A stretch of 64,000 nucleotides of DNA from Augochlora pura (Eukaryota > Arthropoda > Insecta > Hymenoptera > Halictidae), in the NCBI RefSeq assembly GCF_028453695.1, contig NC_135772.1, positions 4,092,001-4,156,000 of the forward strand. Reading direction: 5' to 3'. The notes under the pieces were generated by a model. That model saw only the letters and a program-made list of their open reading frames with translations. It ran no database searches and was not told the DNA's origin. This document shows positions 1 through 11,275 of the stretch, in pieces. The position numbers were made by a program, and so were the translations under genes. Within the stretch, counting starts at the first letter, position 1. Every line of letters begins with the position of its first letter.

Positions 1-197
1 AATTTTCTGTCTATTTTTCTCGAGAAAATAAAAGCTTTATAACCCCTCCAAGACGACAAATGAATGAAACGGGATTGCGAGCCCCTTCGCCGCGGTGTTG
101 TACGAATTTTCGACTCGACGATCTCGATTCCCGTGTTCCGATTGCCACGAAAGAAATCTCGATGGGATCTCGTGATTTTAAGGTCGATCGAGTTATT

Positions 198-200
<3 letters not shown>
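1..200. other. Unique sequence, no gene seen
   Basis: Single-copy sequence of mixed composition, rich in CpG. Two short overlapping open frames run through it into the GA repeat and have no recognisable motif, so I do not call a gene. Confidence 0.5.

Positions 201-234
<34 letters not shown>
201..234. repeat. (AG)17 microsatellite
   Basis: Uninterrupted AG dinucleotide run of 34 bp. It gives an Arg-Glu run in two frames, which explains the open frames that cross it. Confidence 0.95.
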
Positions 235-235
<1 letters not shown>

Positions 236-295
236 AGACCGACGCGATCGTGATTTCGATCCGATTATCGAACGCCTTTGTAAATAAATTCCTCC

Positions 296-360
296 GGGGG
301 GGGGGGGGGGGGGGGAAGAAGGCCGGAGAACCCCCCCCCCTCCCCACCCCCCCCCCCCCC
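296..360. repeat. Poly-G tract followed by poly-C tract
   Basis: Twenty consecutive G at 296-315 are followed, after 15 bp, by C-rich sequence at 331-360 broken only by single T and A bases. The two tracts could pair with each other or each form a four-stranded structure. Homopolymer length in an assembly is often inaccurate. Confidence 0.9.
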
Positions 361-710
361 ACCACCTCTCCTTTCCAATCCCTCTTTCCCCGTTCTGCTA
401 CTTGGATATTCGCGGTGGGGAACTTCGAAAATTTGATCAGAGAGCTGTTTTAAATTCTATCAGAAGTTTGAGCCGCGAGCTGCGCCGGACTTGTTTCGCG
501 GCTAACGACGCGCGATTCAATTAAAATAATTAGATCGGCTTCGTTATTCGACGGCGCGCCGGCGATGCTTGATCGTCCACGGAAATCTTCGAACAATCGA
601 TGTCGAAGTTAGAGCGAATTTAGCCGGCGGGAACAGTTTTTGATTCGAGAAGCAGCGGAGAGAAAAATTAGCTGGGAAATCAAGATTTTATGGGGTGGGA
701 GGAGGAGGTT
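361..710. other. CpG-rich unique stretch, no gene seen
   Basis: Non-repetitive sequence with many CpG and CGCG words around 470-570. No splice-bounded or long open frame and no RNA-gene signature is visible. Confidence 0.5.
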
Positions 711-1150
711 ATTTTTTTTCTATTTTTTATGTTGCTATTTTTCTATTTTTGATATTGTTATTTTTCTATTTTGGATATTGCTATTTTTCAATTTTTTATA
801 TGGCTATTTTTTTATTTTTCTATTTTACCGTTTTTCAATTTTTCGTATTGCTATTTTTCTATTTTCCTATTTTACCATTTTCTATTTTTCTATTTTCCTA
901 TTTTCCTACTTTCCTATTTTCCTACTTTCCTATTTTCCTACTTTCCTATTTTCCTACTTTCATATTTTCCTACTTTCCTATTTTCCTATTTTACCATTTC
1001 CTATTTTACCATTTTCTATTTTTCTATTTCCCTGTATTCCTATTTTACCATTTTCTATTTTTCTATTTCCCTGTATTCCTATTTTACCATTTTCCATTTT
1101 TCTATTTCCCAATTTCTCTATTTATCAACTTCTAAATCTCCAATTTTCTA
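711..1150. repeat. Polypyrimidine minisatellite (TATTTTYCTA type)
   Basis: Almost purely T/C on the plus strand. Short variants of TATTTTCCTAC, TTTCCTATTTTAC and CATTTTCTATTTTTC recur, and a 40-bp sub-unit containing CCCTGTATTCC is repeated near 1030-1085. Three overlapping Phe/Leu/Tyr-rich frames of 126-185 codons are by-products of this composition and are not genes. Confidence 0.9.
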
Positions 1151-1839
1151 ATCACTTAATTCGACCCTTTCGAATAATAATTTCCAGGACATTTTAAGAA
1201 AATTTCACTTATTATAAATTTTCTTCGCACGCAGCATAAATAACTATTCCAAATACCCATATTGTACGCGACGTCGAACAAGTCACGAAATATTATTTCC
1301 CATCAATAAGCATATTTCATCAACTACACGTTCCCAGCGATTTCTCCAATATTTTCATCCCGTTCTGATTACCTGTCCCCCCTCCTCATCCCCCGCCCGC
1401 ACCACGTCGCAACCCCCCTAAATCCAGCGACGTTTCGCTCCTTTTTCATCGGGCCTCTGCCAGAGGACCGGGTCTCTCTGCGATCGATCCAGAGAACTCG
1501 AAAATGGAATTCGAGAAACCGCCATTATTGAGTCCTTGTAACCCATTTGGCACTCTATTAAACTCTTCGCGGCCGCATTTGTCTCGTAAATCAAAGCCCC
1601 AGGGGGCGTTCGAGGATCCCACGCGCCAGCGCTTGAACGAAAAAAACTTTTTAATACCTCGACACGCACGCCGCTGGACCACCGGGAAATTGCAAATTGC
1701 GGATCTTTTATTTTCGCATTTTACTTCCAATAATTCACTTTGGCCGCTATATATAGCCGGGGTGTTCTAATTCCGATGCCTTATTCGGGACGCTTTAATC
1801 GAGGCAGATTGTTCTATCAGTGCTTTGGTCTCTGTGTGG
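1151..1839. other. Unique stretch, no gene seen
   Basis: AT-rich to about 1370, then more GC-rich. Opposed open frames of 83-94 codons at 1418-1770 overlap each other on both strands and carry no family motif. A perfect 12-bp palindrome GCTATATATAGC at 1746-1757 resembles a TATA element, but nothing downstream supports a promoter. Confidence 0.45.
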
Positions 1840-2332
1840 TGATTTGTTCTGTGTAATTTATTTATCTTATGTAATGATTTGTTCTATGGAATGATTTATT
1901 CTAGGTAATTTATTTATTTTATGTAATGCTTCGTTCTATATAATATATTTATTTTTTTTTATAATGCTTCATTCTATATAATTTATTTATTTCTTTAATA
2001 ATGTTTCCTTTTATATAAATACCTTATTCTATATAATTTATTTATTTTTTTTATAACACTTCATTTTGTATAAATACTTTATTTTATAAAATTTATTAAT
2101 TCTATATAATGCTTCATTCTATATTGATACTTTATTCTATATAAAATTCTTCATTCTGTATAAATACTTTATTCTATATAATTAATTTATTCTGTATCAG
2201 GCTTCATTCTATATTAATACTTTATTCTATATAAAATGCTTCATTCTATATAAAAATGCTTCATTCTATATAAAGCTTCATGCTATTTTAATACTCTATT
2301 CTATATAAAATGCTTCACCCTATACACTATAT
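1840..2332. repeat. AT-rich minisatellite (TTCTATATAA units)
   Basis: Irregular tandem copies of units such as GCTTCATTCTATATAA and TACTTTATTCTATATAA, roughly 17-36 bp each, for about 0.5 kb. Units become more uniform toward the 3' end. Confidence 0.9.
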
Positions 2333-4385
2333 TAAAAAAATTAAGAACAATGCAACACCATACAAAATACATATAAAATAAATTACAACGCCAATAGTCC
2401 AAATAAAAAGACCATAATTCGGGAACAAATAAAGCATCGCCGATTAAATCAACGCTTGCCAAGGTGTCGATGACGAGCTCCTCCCGATTTATGAAGTCAA
2501 AAGCCATCTCATCTACTTGGACGAAAGTTTTCGTGGTTACCGAAGGTGGGTGTGGGCGACGATAAAGGGTTAGAAGTAGACGAGGATAAAGGGTTAGAGG
2601 ACGGAAGGAGGGAAAGTTTGAGTTTCGCGCGAAACAGTTCTCTCTGCGTCGCCTCGAGGGTTCATCAATTCGAGTTATCGGGCCATCGCGGCGGAAGTAA
2701 CCGCGCATAGTTTAAATATTCGCCGTGGAAAAAGAGTTCGGTATCGGTCGAACGTGGACGATGGTCCACGACGGCGCAGCCTTTAAGACTTTAAGCCTGC
2801 GATTGGCCCCGCGAAAAGTTTCCGACGAAAAGCCGAACAATACGGCGCCGCACGGCGATCGGCGGAGAGGCCAGTTCATCAGACCAGAAGAGTCGATTAA
2901 TTCAATTAATTCAATCTGGTAATTGGTTCCCATCGATCCTGTCCCCCATCGACAGGCCGCTGCGGCTTCGCTTCTCTCTCTCTCTCTCTCTTTCTCTATC
3001 TCTCTTTCTCTCTCTCGCTCTGAGAGAGCACCGTTCTATCCGTATATCGTACGTGCTCCCTTTTCCACGGACCCTTATCTTCCGCGTACACTTTGACCCC
3101 GAGATACCGGCCTCTCTCGATTCTCCACGAGCCTTTCTCCACGACGGAGTGGAAAAGGCCAATTTTCTGCGGCGAGCAGGCTTTTTTTCAATGACGGCGA
3201 AGCGGAGGGAAGTCATCGTTCTTTTCAGTGTTTCTCTCGTCGCTTAAGAATTCGCTATAATTTGTGGTGGCTAAGACCGAGAATTTCGCGACTATCTATT
3301 TGGATTTATGGAAGGGTTGAAGAGAGATTTTTCTTTTATTTTTAATAGGTCGATTGCGAGCGAGATTTCTTAGTTTTAAGTTTTCTTTAATTCGAGAGGA
3401 TAGAGGAGGGAGTGTATTTGTAATTTTGAATTCGATGTTTTAAATGAGAAATACTCGGCAAAATAAATTGTCTAAATGATCGCGAATAAACAGACGATAT
3501 TCTCTTCGACGATTTCGAAAAATCGTACAGCAAATATTCCATGAATAAATTTTGTTTTTCAGAAGCATTGAGGAACAAACTGTTTACAATATCAATAATT
3601 CAACAGGCAGCAACGAATGTATTATTTATTCAGTTTTTTTTTTTTTAATTGTTAACAAAACTCGAGCGGAATATCTCGCGCGGATAATTGTGCAATTTAT
3701 GAATATATTCTTCTCTTGAATTCTTTTTTCGAGTCGACAGAAACAATTTTATAGAAACATATTTTAAACATTGACAGAGCGTAGAAATAGAAGAATGAAA
3801 TTTAACGAAAATTAAAATAAAAAGCGCGGCGAGGAAGTTAACATTTCTACCAGCAATAATTGCCACAATGCTGATCAAAATCCCCCGCATTAATTTTTAA
3901 CAAAACCGACAACATTTCAACAATAAATCCTCTATCAACCTATCCTGTAACAATATTATCTCAACAATGCTATTAAAAATAAAAAAAAACTGTATCTGAG
4001 AAATATCGAAGCTCCGTTTTAATCGATCGCTGCGCCAATTATCATAATGAAAATAAGTCGAAGAAACGATTAAATATCCACTAACACTCCGTTAGCGTTC
4101 ACCAATCAGCGAGACCCCGTTAAATTTGCAGAGAGAGAGAGAGAGAACAGGCAAACGTTCGCGCGATGATATTATTCCTGGACGCGTGCGAAAGGTTGTA
4201 TCCGTGCCGGTAATTTTCAACGCGGATATTTCACGCTCATTAAGCGCGGAAACAATTTTCCGTACTTCCACATCCCCCCCCCCCCCCCCCCCCCCTCTTG
4301 GTTTTTCACCCCTCCCGCGCGAAAGACACACCCGTGCTCGACAATGCCGCGATAAATTGAACAAATCGATTCGACGCTTTTAATA
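2333..4385. other. Unique sequence with short simple repeats
   Basis: Mostly single-copy DNA. It includes a TC/CT run at 2970-3018, a short (GA)n at 4131-4146 and about 22 C at 4274-4295. Open frames of 60-135 codons on both strands shadow each other and show no domain. No gene is called. Confidence 0.5.
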
Positions 4386-4429
4386 CGAGAAAGAGAAAAA
4401 GAGGAGGAGAGAACGATAGAGAGAGAGAG

Positions 4430-4460
<31 letters not shown>

Positions 4461-4476
4461 GGGAGAAAGAGAGGGG

Positions 4477-4516
<40 letters not shown>

Positions 4517-5036
4517 NNNNNNNNNNNNNNNNNNNNNNNNNNNNNNNNNNNNNNNNNNNNNNNNNNNNNNNNNNNNNNNNNNNNNNNNNNNNNNNNNNNN
4601 NNNNNNNNNNNNNNNNAGAGAGAGAAGGAGAGAGGTAGAGAGGAATAGAGAAAAATAGAGACAGAAAGAAAGAGAGGGGGAAATATAAATAGAGAGAGGA
4701 AGAGAGAGGTAGAGAGAAATAGAGAAAAATAGAGAAAGAAAGGAGGAGAGGGGCAAATATATATATATATAGAGAGAGAGAGAGAAAGAGAGGGGGAAAT
4801 ATATATATAGAGAGAAAGAGAAAGGTAGAGAGAAATAGAGACAGAAAGAAAGAGTGGGGGAAATATATATAGAGAGAAAAAGAGAGAAAAATAGAGACAG
4901 AAAGAAAGAGAGGGGGAAATATATATAGAGAGAGAAAGAGAGAGAAATAGAGAAAGAAAGAAAGAGAGGGGGAAATATATATATAGAGAAATAAATAGAG
5001 AAATAGAGAAAGAAAGAAAGAGAGGGGGGAAGAGAG
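4386..5036. repeat. Compound GA/TA microsatellite tract
   Basis: A purine-rich tract of GAGAGA, GAAAGAAAGAGAG and GGGGGAAATATATATA blocks. About 60 bp units ending in GGGGGAAATATATATAGAGA recur between 4675 and 5030. The AT run at 4483-4516 leads straight into the gap. Three long minus-strand Ser/Leu/Tyr-rich frames come from this tract and from the Ns, and are not genes. Confidence 0.95.
4517..4616. other. Assembly gap (100 N)
   Basis: Exactly 100 Ns, the conventional placeholder for a gap of unknown size. It lies within the GA/TA tract, so the true repeat length is not known. Confidence 0.98.
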
Positions 5037-5770
5037 TAAGAGCGACAGAGATAGCGATGTTTTTCGCGGCGGAGCGAAATGAAACGGCGACTGACACAAC
5101 AGGGCCCGCTTTTTCCATGGGAGTTTCTGCCCCGGAACTCCGTCCGTTTTCGAACAAAAGCTGTGCTCCGCCGTTGCACCACCCAATCCCCTCACCCCTC
5201 CCCGAGATGATGCCGATATAATTAACTGCTCGCTACATCGAGTTCTTCTGGCAGTGGCGCCGACAACTTCGCGCGCGATTAATTATTCCCCGGTAGCCGA
5301 ACATTTGTTTCGGAGCGGACAAGGAAAATGATCGGGGAGGAGAGGAGAGGAGGGGAGGGGAGGGGAGATGAGAGGAGAAGGAGAAGGAGAGGAAACGCGG
5401 CCGCTTGGAAATCAAGGGCCGCGCGCCGATTGAACGCTTTTTTTTCTCGATCGCTCGGAAACGAAAGCACAATGGACTGTCTCGATTGCTCTTCGTCCCG
5501 TGGTAGGTAGGCGAGGGGGATGGGGAGGGGGGAGGGGGCAACGAGTACTTTTCGGACCGGTTCGTAGAATTGTTACCCGCAACGCGCGGCTACTTAATCG
5601 AGAAAACTCGTCGCTGGTGTTTCGATGACGTTCGACCGTTGATGTGGCCATTTTAACCCTTTTGGGACGACGAGTGAGGTGAAAGAATGAGGCGATTTTT
5701 TTCAATGTATCGTGTGATGGTATTAAAATTATTTTCATTTTTGTTGCGTAGAAATATGGTTTAGATACGA
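5037..5770. other. CpG-rich unique stretch with G-rich patches
   Basis: Mostly single-copy. It contains an AGG/GGA purine patch at about 5335-5393 and G-rich sequence near 5513-5537. Opposed short frames overlap on both strands and no gene is supported. Confidence 0.5.
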
Positions 5771-5890
5771 TTGTATGCAGTTATATATAATTATATAATT
5801 TATTATACAATTATATGCAATCATATATAATTATATCATTTATTATGCGATTGTATGCAATTATATAAAATTATATAATTCATATAAAAT
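5771..5890. repeat. AT-rich tandem repeat
   Basis: Degenerate copies of a unit built on ATGCAATTATATATAATTATAT with TTTATTATGCGA variants, about 55 bp long and present about twice. Confidence 0.75.
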
Positions 5891-7276
5891 TACCTTAATT
5901 TGTATATAACACAAATATAATTTAAATAAGTCTTTAATGATTCAACGTTTCAATAAAATTAATATAAAACAGTAGAAATGATCGACATCAACGCCATTTT
6001 GGATTTATCTTGTCTACAGTACACAGTAATAAATCGTATGAAATTTATAACAGTGATTTAAATTGCAGTAGCTAAATTTTTAGGAATTGTTCATCGACAC
6101 CAGGGCATTTCGGTTCATTAAAATCGTCGCTATTTCAATCGTCGGCGTGTAAGGGATGAAATGAAAATGATTTCACGGGTACACGTTATTAGTACTTCCT
6201 TGGTACCTCCCCGCTTAATTGGCAATTAGCTTGGAAAGAACTATTGGAACGTACAGCAGCAGCACGTGGAGTGATCGAATAGTTGTTGTTCGTTTAATTA
6301 TTTAGTCGCTGGAACGTCGTAACTGAACGTGTATTGTTTTATGACGACGTTACGTTACGTCGCCGTTTAATATACGAACGCTTTCATTAGAAAAAAGTGA
6401 CGAGTTAATTGCGATATTTCATGCCTTTTATTCGAGACGATTGTTTTCTCATTTAATTCCTCGGCGAATTGATCAAATAAATTAAATTTCTATTAGCGAA
6501 AATTCTTGGTTGTATAAAATCTAGTTTGGATAAATTATTAGGTAGATAGATGGTTATTCTGGTAAAATGTTATTTGGATAAATTGTTGCTTAGATAAATT
6601 TTTATTTATGTAAAATCTCACCCGGAAAAATTGAGAATTAAATTGAGAATTAAATTGAGAATAAAATTCAAAATAAAATCGCGAAGAAAATTGTGAATAA
6701 AATCGCGAAGAAAATTGCGAAGAAAAATCAGTTAAAATTCTCAATAAAATAAAAACAACAATATTGCAACTAAAATTGCATTTCTCCTCTCTCATCTATT
6801 ATCTACCCAAAGGGGTTGAATACTACCTCACATACTAGAAGACAAAAATTCCATATCAATTTCCTCCTCAATTTCCATTACAATAATCAATGACAAGTAC
6901 AAATTCGTAAAACCGGAAGACGTTCTTTAGCAGACAGCGGCGTTATTAGCTAAAATTAATCTCTTTCGCGACTCTTTGCGAAAGGAATAATCCGCGAGGC
7001 GGCCGGGCGGCGGCTTAATTTGCAAATTTACGTCGCGACATTACGTTAGCAGATCCAATTTGTCCCGTGGGGTAGAAATTCGAGGGCTGGTTTTGCCGAC
7101 GCCGCGTGCGTAGCCCTTCCCCCGCCGCCGCCGCCACCGTTGTTTTCTTCGTCCTCCGCGACGCGTTTCTGTTTCCGTTAAAACAATTTCCGCGACCCTC
7201 GTATGCATAATAGGGCGGCGGGGCGCAAGAACCCGCCGGCCTCGAAATGGAACCAGAGGACCGGCCGAGAGCATTG
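5891..7276. other. Mainly unique sequence, no gene seen
   Basis: AT-rich unique DNA with a small array at about 6628-6725 of AAATTGAGAATTA and AAATCGCGAAGAA units. The minus-strand frame of 85 codons over that array (repeated FSSRFYSQ) is repeat-derived. From 6900 the sequence becomes CpG-rich. No exon is recognised. Confidence 0.5.
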
Positions 7277-7456
7277 TTAACCCCTTGCGCTACGATTCCT
7301 TTCGCCCTTCGTCGATTAGTACTCGTTTGCCCTTAATATTTTTAATGATAAGATTAGACGATTTTTCTTTCTTTTATTGTCTTTAGGAACGTTTGTTTCT
7401 GCACTTTGATGAGAGGAGAATTTATTTTTATTTTTATTTTAATGTGGGCGAAATAT
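7277..7456. mobile_element. TTAA-bounded MITE, family B, truncated copy
   Basis: Begins TTAACCCCTTGCGCTACGAT, the same start as the copies at 7457 and 37117. Internal sequence matches the next copy (ATATTTTTAATRATA, GACGATTTTTCTTTCTT, TTTGATRAGAG). It lacks its own right terminus and stops at the TTAA that begins the neighbouring copy. TTAA boundaries plus a CCC-starting terminus are typical of piggyBac-type non-autonomous elements; that class is an inference because no transposase is present. Confidence 0.7.
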
Positions 7457-7645
7457 TTAACCCCTTGCGCTACGATTCCTTTAGCGCTGCATTATTTAGC
7501 ACTTATTTGCCTTTAATATTTTTAATAATAGCACCAGACGATTTTTCTTTCTTCTATTGGCTTTATTTAATACTGTTTCTAGACTTTGATAAGAGTAGAA
7601 TTTATTTTTATTTTAACGTGAAAGAAATATAGTGCAAAGAGTTAA
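7457..7645. mobile_element. TTAA-bounded MITE, family B, second tandem copy
   Basis: Starts with the same TTAACCCCTTGCGCTACGAT and ends GTGCAAAGAGTTAA at 7632-7645. Read inverted, that end is TTAACTCTTTGCAC, a degenerate terminal inverted repeat. The 189-bp unit sits head to tail with the preceding copy, the two sharing one TTAA. Non-coding. Confidence 0.75.
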
Positions 7646-7968
7646 GAATTCGTGGATCAAGGGGTTGGTTTTTGCTGGGAAATGGCGCTGTGACTTATAG
7701 AGAAGAATAAAATTGATACTTTTGAAATTAATTTTTTAAAATTGAATAAAATTCGAGAGCTAGAAAATAGGAAAGACGAAGTGAATTTTGTATAAATTCA
7801 AAATAAATTAAAAATAAATAAAGAGATAGACAACCCCTATTCAACTATTCCACTGTCTCCCTAATAGATTAATTGTTTCAACCACCATAATTCAAACATT
7901 AAGACGAAAAAAAAAATAGTAAAAATCCTAGAACAATTTAACAATATTCTTACACTATTTCTAGCCCG
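7646..7968. other. AT-rich unique stretch, no gene seen
   Basis: Single-copy AT-rich DNA without an open frame of note or visible repeat. Confidence 0.5.
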
Positions 7969-8290
7969 TTAACCCTTTCGCTTCGGTACTCCAGTCCTCC
8001 AAAGCGTCGTCGTCGAACAGAAACGTGCACAGTGTTCTTGGCTTTCGAAGTCGTAAATGATTACTATACTCAATAAAACAATTATTGCTCTGCTATATCA
8101 CATATTCTTAACATTATAAATATAATATTAAAATTATAAATAATATAAAAAGACGCGGGGGGATGTCGTATAATCCAACATTCGAATCGCAGAAAGCGTT
8201 CATTCGCCATAAAAAAAAACCATAATCGCGAGGACATGTGTCAGCTCTATCCAGGTGTTACGCGGCAGCCATTCGGGTCGAAAGGGTTGC
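7969..8290. mobile_element. Possible TTAA-bounded element
   Basis: Left edge TTAACCCTTTCGCTTCGG. Right edge CCGAATGGC-type sequence ending CGAAAGGGTTGC, which read inverted is GCAACCCTTTCG. The termini agree over about 10 bp, but the right TTAA is altered to TTGC. About 320 bp with no coding capacity. This could be coincidence of a short AT/CpG-rich word. Confidence 0.35.
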
Positions 8291-8591
8291 ACCGGCTCTG
8301 GCGAGGTAGAACGTTAAACGGCTCATCGGCCATTCCGATGGCCGGGACGTTCGTCGCTCGCTAATAAATTACAGGGTAATTCGTGAATAATCGCTTATTT
8401 CGCGCGAACATTTTGCGGGCCGCGGACACGCCGGCTCTACCCCCACCCCCTCCCTCTCACCCATCCTCCCTCTCCCGCCGAGCGCTCTGTTGCCGGCGCA
8501 TTTAATTTGCATAATTCACTTACGGCCCGCGGAACACGACTCTTTCGCAAATATTCGCCGATACACGGCTCGCCGCCGTGATTTCGCGCCC
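8291..8591. other. CpG-rich unique stretch
   Basis: GC-rich single-copy DNA with C-rich patches at about 8440-8475. Short opposed frames only. Confidence 0.45.
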
Positions 8592-8645
8592 CCCATACCC
8601 CATACCCCATACCCCATATCACATACCCCATACTCCATACACCAT
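8592..8645. repeat. (CCCATAC)n minisatellite
   Basis: About seven imperfect copies of a 7-bp unit CCCATAC. On the opposite strand it encodes a Gly/Tyr/Trp-rich repeat (MGYGVWG) in two spurious frames. It does not match the canonical insect telomere unit TTAGG. Confidence 0.85.
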
Positions 8646-8969
8646 GCTTCCCCCTCCAATACCATCCGCACAGTTTCGTTTCGTTTTACACCGGATTCCT
8701 TACCGTTCAACACTAATTTAACTGCGCGCAGAGCAGGTGTACGCGACGCGACATAATCCTCTGTTAAATTTTCGCCCCCCCCCCCCCCCCGGACAATCTG
8801 CTGACATAACCTTCGCTGAAATTGTTACGCTGAAATTTACCAGCGCTATCTCGTGTTTCTAGACGCGTCGCGCCGGCTGCGATAACGCTTGTCCGGTTTG
8901 TTTATGCGATTTTTCTACGACCGCGCGATCCTTGCACGATGCGCAACCCTTCCGAGCGTGTTCTGCGTG
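8646..8969. other. Unique stretch with poly-C tract
   Basis: Single-copy sequence containing 16 consecutive C at 8775-8790. Nothing else is seen. Confidence 0.5.
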
Positions 8970-9445
8970 CTTGGAGCGATTTTTTTTGTGGATTATGGGG
9001 TTGTTATTTTTCTAGAAATTGGTGTGAAAGTTTGGTGGTAATTTCTATGGTTATTTGCTGTTTGTCGAATCGCAGCGATTTATTTTTATTTAGGGAAAAC
9101 TACCCCAACGGACGCTCTTCTTTAAAATAATATAAAAAAAGTAATAAAAGGGTTAATTAATTCTAGCTTAGGGCTTTTGAAAGATCAGTCCTTTATCTAT
9201 AAGAATGCACAGTTTCGACGCGATTTTCTATGGATTATTATTTTTACTGGAAATTTGTCGAAGCGATTTAGATCATTTTATTATTAGAGAAAACTACCCT
9301 TATCGGGGCATTCTTTAACATAATATAACGAGAGTACCAAACGAGTTATTTAATTCTAGTTTAGGACGTTTTAAAGATCAGTCTCTCCTCTATAAAAATG
9401 CACAGTGTCGACGCAATTTTCCTATGTTCATTTTATTTCTCAGAT
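8970..9445. repeat. 194-bp imperfect tandem duplication with a third partial copy
   Basis: GAAAACTACCC occurs at 9095 and 9289, 194 bp apart. Each is followed by a diverged copy of the same block: TAATTCTAG, then GGACGTTTTAAAGATCAGTC or its variant, then TATAARAATGCACAGT and TCGACGC. An upstream partial copy (GCGATTTTTTTTGTGGATTATGG) extends the array to about 8970. No coding potential. Confidence 0.8.
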
Positions 9446-9691
9446 TTTTCAAGCACAAGGGTTTTATCAGCCACTAAAATCTCCACATAATTGATATGGG
9501 AATAATTTAGGTAATTAAATATAATTTCATTAATTAAAGCGAAACTAGAAAATTAATATTAATCACAGGGGATGATATTAGAACTCTATAGGAATTTGAA
9601 ACGTTCTAGTCAAATTCACTTTATTCAATTTTCTTTCTTATTTTGAATCCGCGATTATTTAGTTGCCAACCCAATATTTAGATATAAATCT
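9446..9691. other. AT-rich unique stretch
   Basis: Single-copy AT-rich DNA. No feature seen. Confidence 0.5.
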
Positions 9692-9776
9692 AAATATATA
9701 TATAGAAATAAATATAAATATGTATGTATAGAAATAAATATAAATATGTATGTATAGAAATAAATATAAATATATA
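9692..9776. repeat. 26-bp tandem repeat, about three copies
   Basis: The unit contains GAAATAAATATAAATATGTA and occurs at 9706, 9732 and 9758 with nearly perfect identity. Confidence 0.85.
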
Positions 9777-11100
9777 TGAAGTTCATGGTAAAAGGGAATG
9801 GCGGTCATCGGTAACGAATCGGACGATCGCGCGACCCCTGACCTTTATTTTTCCTACGGTCCCGTCGTCTTCGCGACCCCGCCGTTGCTTCCGTGACAAC
9901 GTAATCCCCTGGAATCCGGATTCCCCAGGCGAGCACCGACGATTTCCATAAACCTTTTAGCGAAAACGGGGAAACAGAGAATCGGACCGCGTTTCCATGG
10001 GGTCGAGGAGAGAGAGAGAGAGAGAGGAGCGACCTTATCGAGCCGGAAAGGTATCAATTGTCTTCCCGGCGAACGATCTTGCATTTTTACTACCGTAGGC
10101 TCTTGGAATGACCTTGTCTTATTCACCCTCCATTTGTCGGACGACATTTTTTATAACGAAGCAGATATTATACTTGTTTAATCCTTGGATCATGGACTAT
10201 TTTAAACAGTTTTAACGTTGATGTTTTTTGTGATAATTTTGGGCTAGAGGTGGAATAAAATTTGGAATTAATTCTGGAATAAATGGTGGAATAAAATTTC
10301 GAATAAATTTTGGAATTTTTGAGGAGATATTTTTGAAAGTATCTCTTGTAGAATTATTAATATAAGATCTTTATGTGGAATATTATTTATTGTAGTAATT
10401 TTATGCATTGATTTTAAGGCTAATATGGCCGGGTATAATTTTCTTTCGTTTTTTGAAATGTTATATTAAGTTAAAATAATGCTTCAATATAGTATTCTTA
10501 GTTTCTTCGAATTCCTTTTTATTGTCTAATGCACTTATTTTTGTCCTGAATGCATAAAATCTGCAACCCGTTTCCTTCTATATTTCTGCTATTGTTGTAA
10601 TACTCTGCAACATGATAACACGACAATCAATTTATCCACCGCTCTTTTTAACCCTTTCGCTATTTTTATTGCCAAATTATTACCTTATAATTCTCAAGTA
10701 CAATCCCCCACAATATTTTCATATATATACTAATATAATGATGTATTGTAACTTCATTTCATTACTGGAAACAATTAAACGTCGTCGACAATTCCACCTC
10801 CATCAAGAGCCTCAAACAAATCGTTCGATCCTTCCGTAAAGCTTAAAACAAATCAACGCGCAATCCCTTAAAACAGACAGAACAGTACAGTTTCTCAATC
10901 ACCGTCACAAACTTCCCCAAACTTCCCCAAACTTCCCCGATTCGTTCGTCAAACACGATTTCTCGCGGGCGCATTCCCCGGCCGACACACAATTTTATTT
11001 TATTCCCGTGTGTTAACGAATCCCGTCTACTACTAATTCAGTAAATTCCCATCGCGAACTCTCGCGCTCTCCGGTGTTTCCCGTTCGTCGAACAGAGGTA

Positions 11101-11102
<2 letters not shown>
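9777..11102. other. Unique sequence, no gene seen
   Basis: CpG-rich to about 10150 with a short GA run at 10009-10026, then AT-rich. CAAACTTCCC recurs three times at 11-bp spacing near 10910-10940. TTAACCCTTTCGC occurs at about 10648, but no matching inverted end was found, so no element is called there. A potential donor CAGAG|GTAAGC lies at about 11095-11103 with no recognisable exon. Confidence 0.5.

Positions 11103-11133
<31 letters not shown>
11103..11133. repeat. (GA)n microsatellite
   Basis: About 15 GA units, interrupted only at the 3' end. Confidence 0.9.
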
Positions 11134-11140
<7 letters not shown>

Positions 11141-11275
11141 CTGGCTAACAAGATTCCTGAAAGGAATTACGCGATAAGAAGGTAATCCTCGTTAAACCGT
11201 GTAACGTCTTCCGCGAATTTTTCCGTCTCTCTCGCTCGACAGCGACAGGAAGCGACGAGAAGAGAGATGGCATCG

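Noticed and set aside
640..1197. Plus-strand frames of 126-185 codons rich in Phe, Leu and Tyr
   Set aside because: They lie in a T/C minisatellite and three frames are open at once, as expected from composition.
1740..1762. TATATATA element as a core promoter
   Set aside because: It is part of a short palindrome with no downstream gene or initiator context.
4217..5195. Minus-strand frames of 271-321 codons containing undefined residues
   Set aside because: GA/TA microsatellite interrupted by the 100-N gap; all three frames are open.
8592..8645. CCCATAC repeat as an interstitial telomeric repeat
   Set aside because: Unit differs from TTAGG and other common insect telomere units; it is short and isolated.
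10640..10670. TTAACCCTTTCGC as a TTAA-element end
   Set aside because: No inverted partner within about 1 kb; the word alone is too short.
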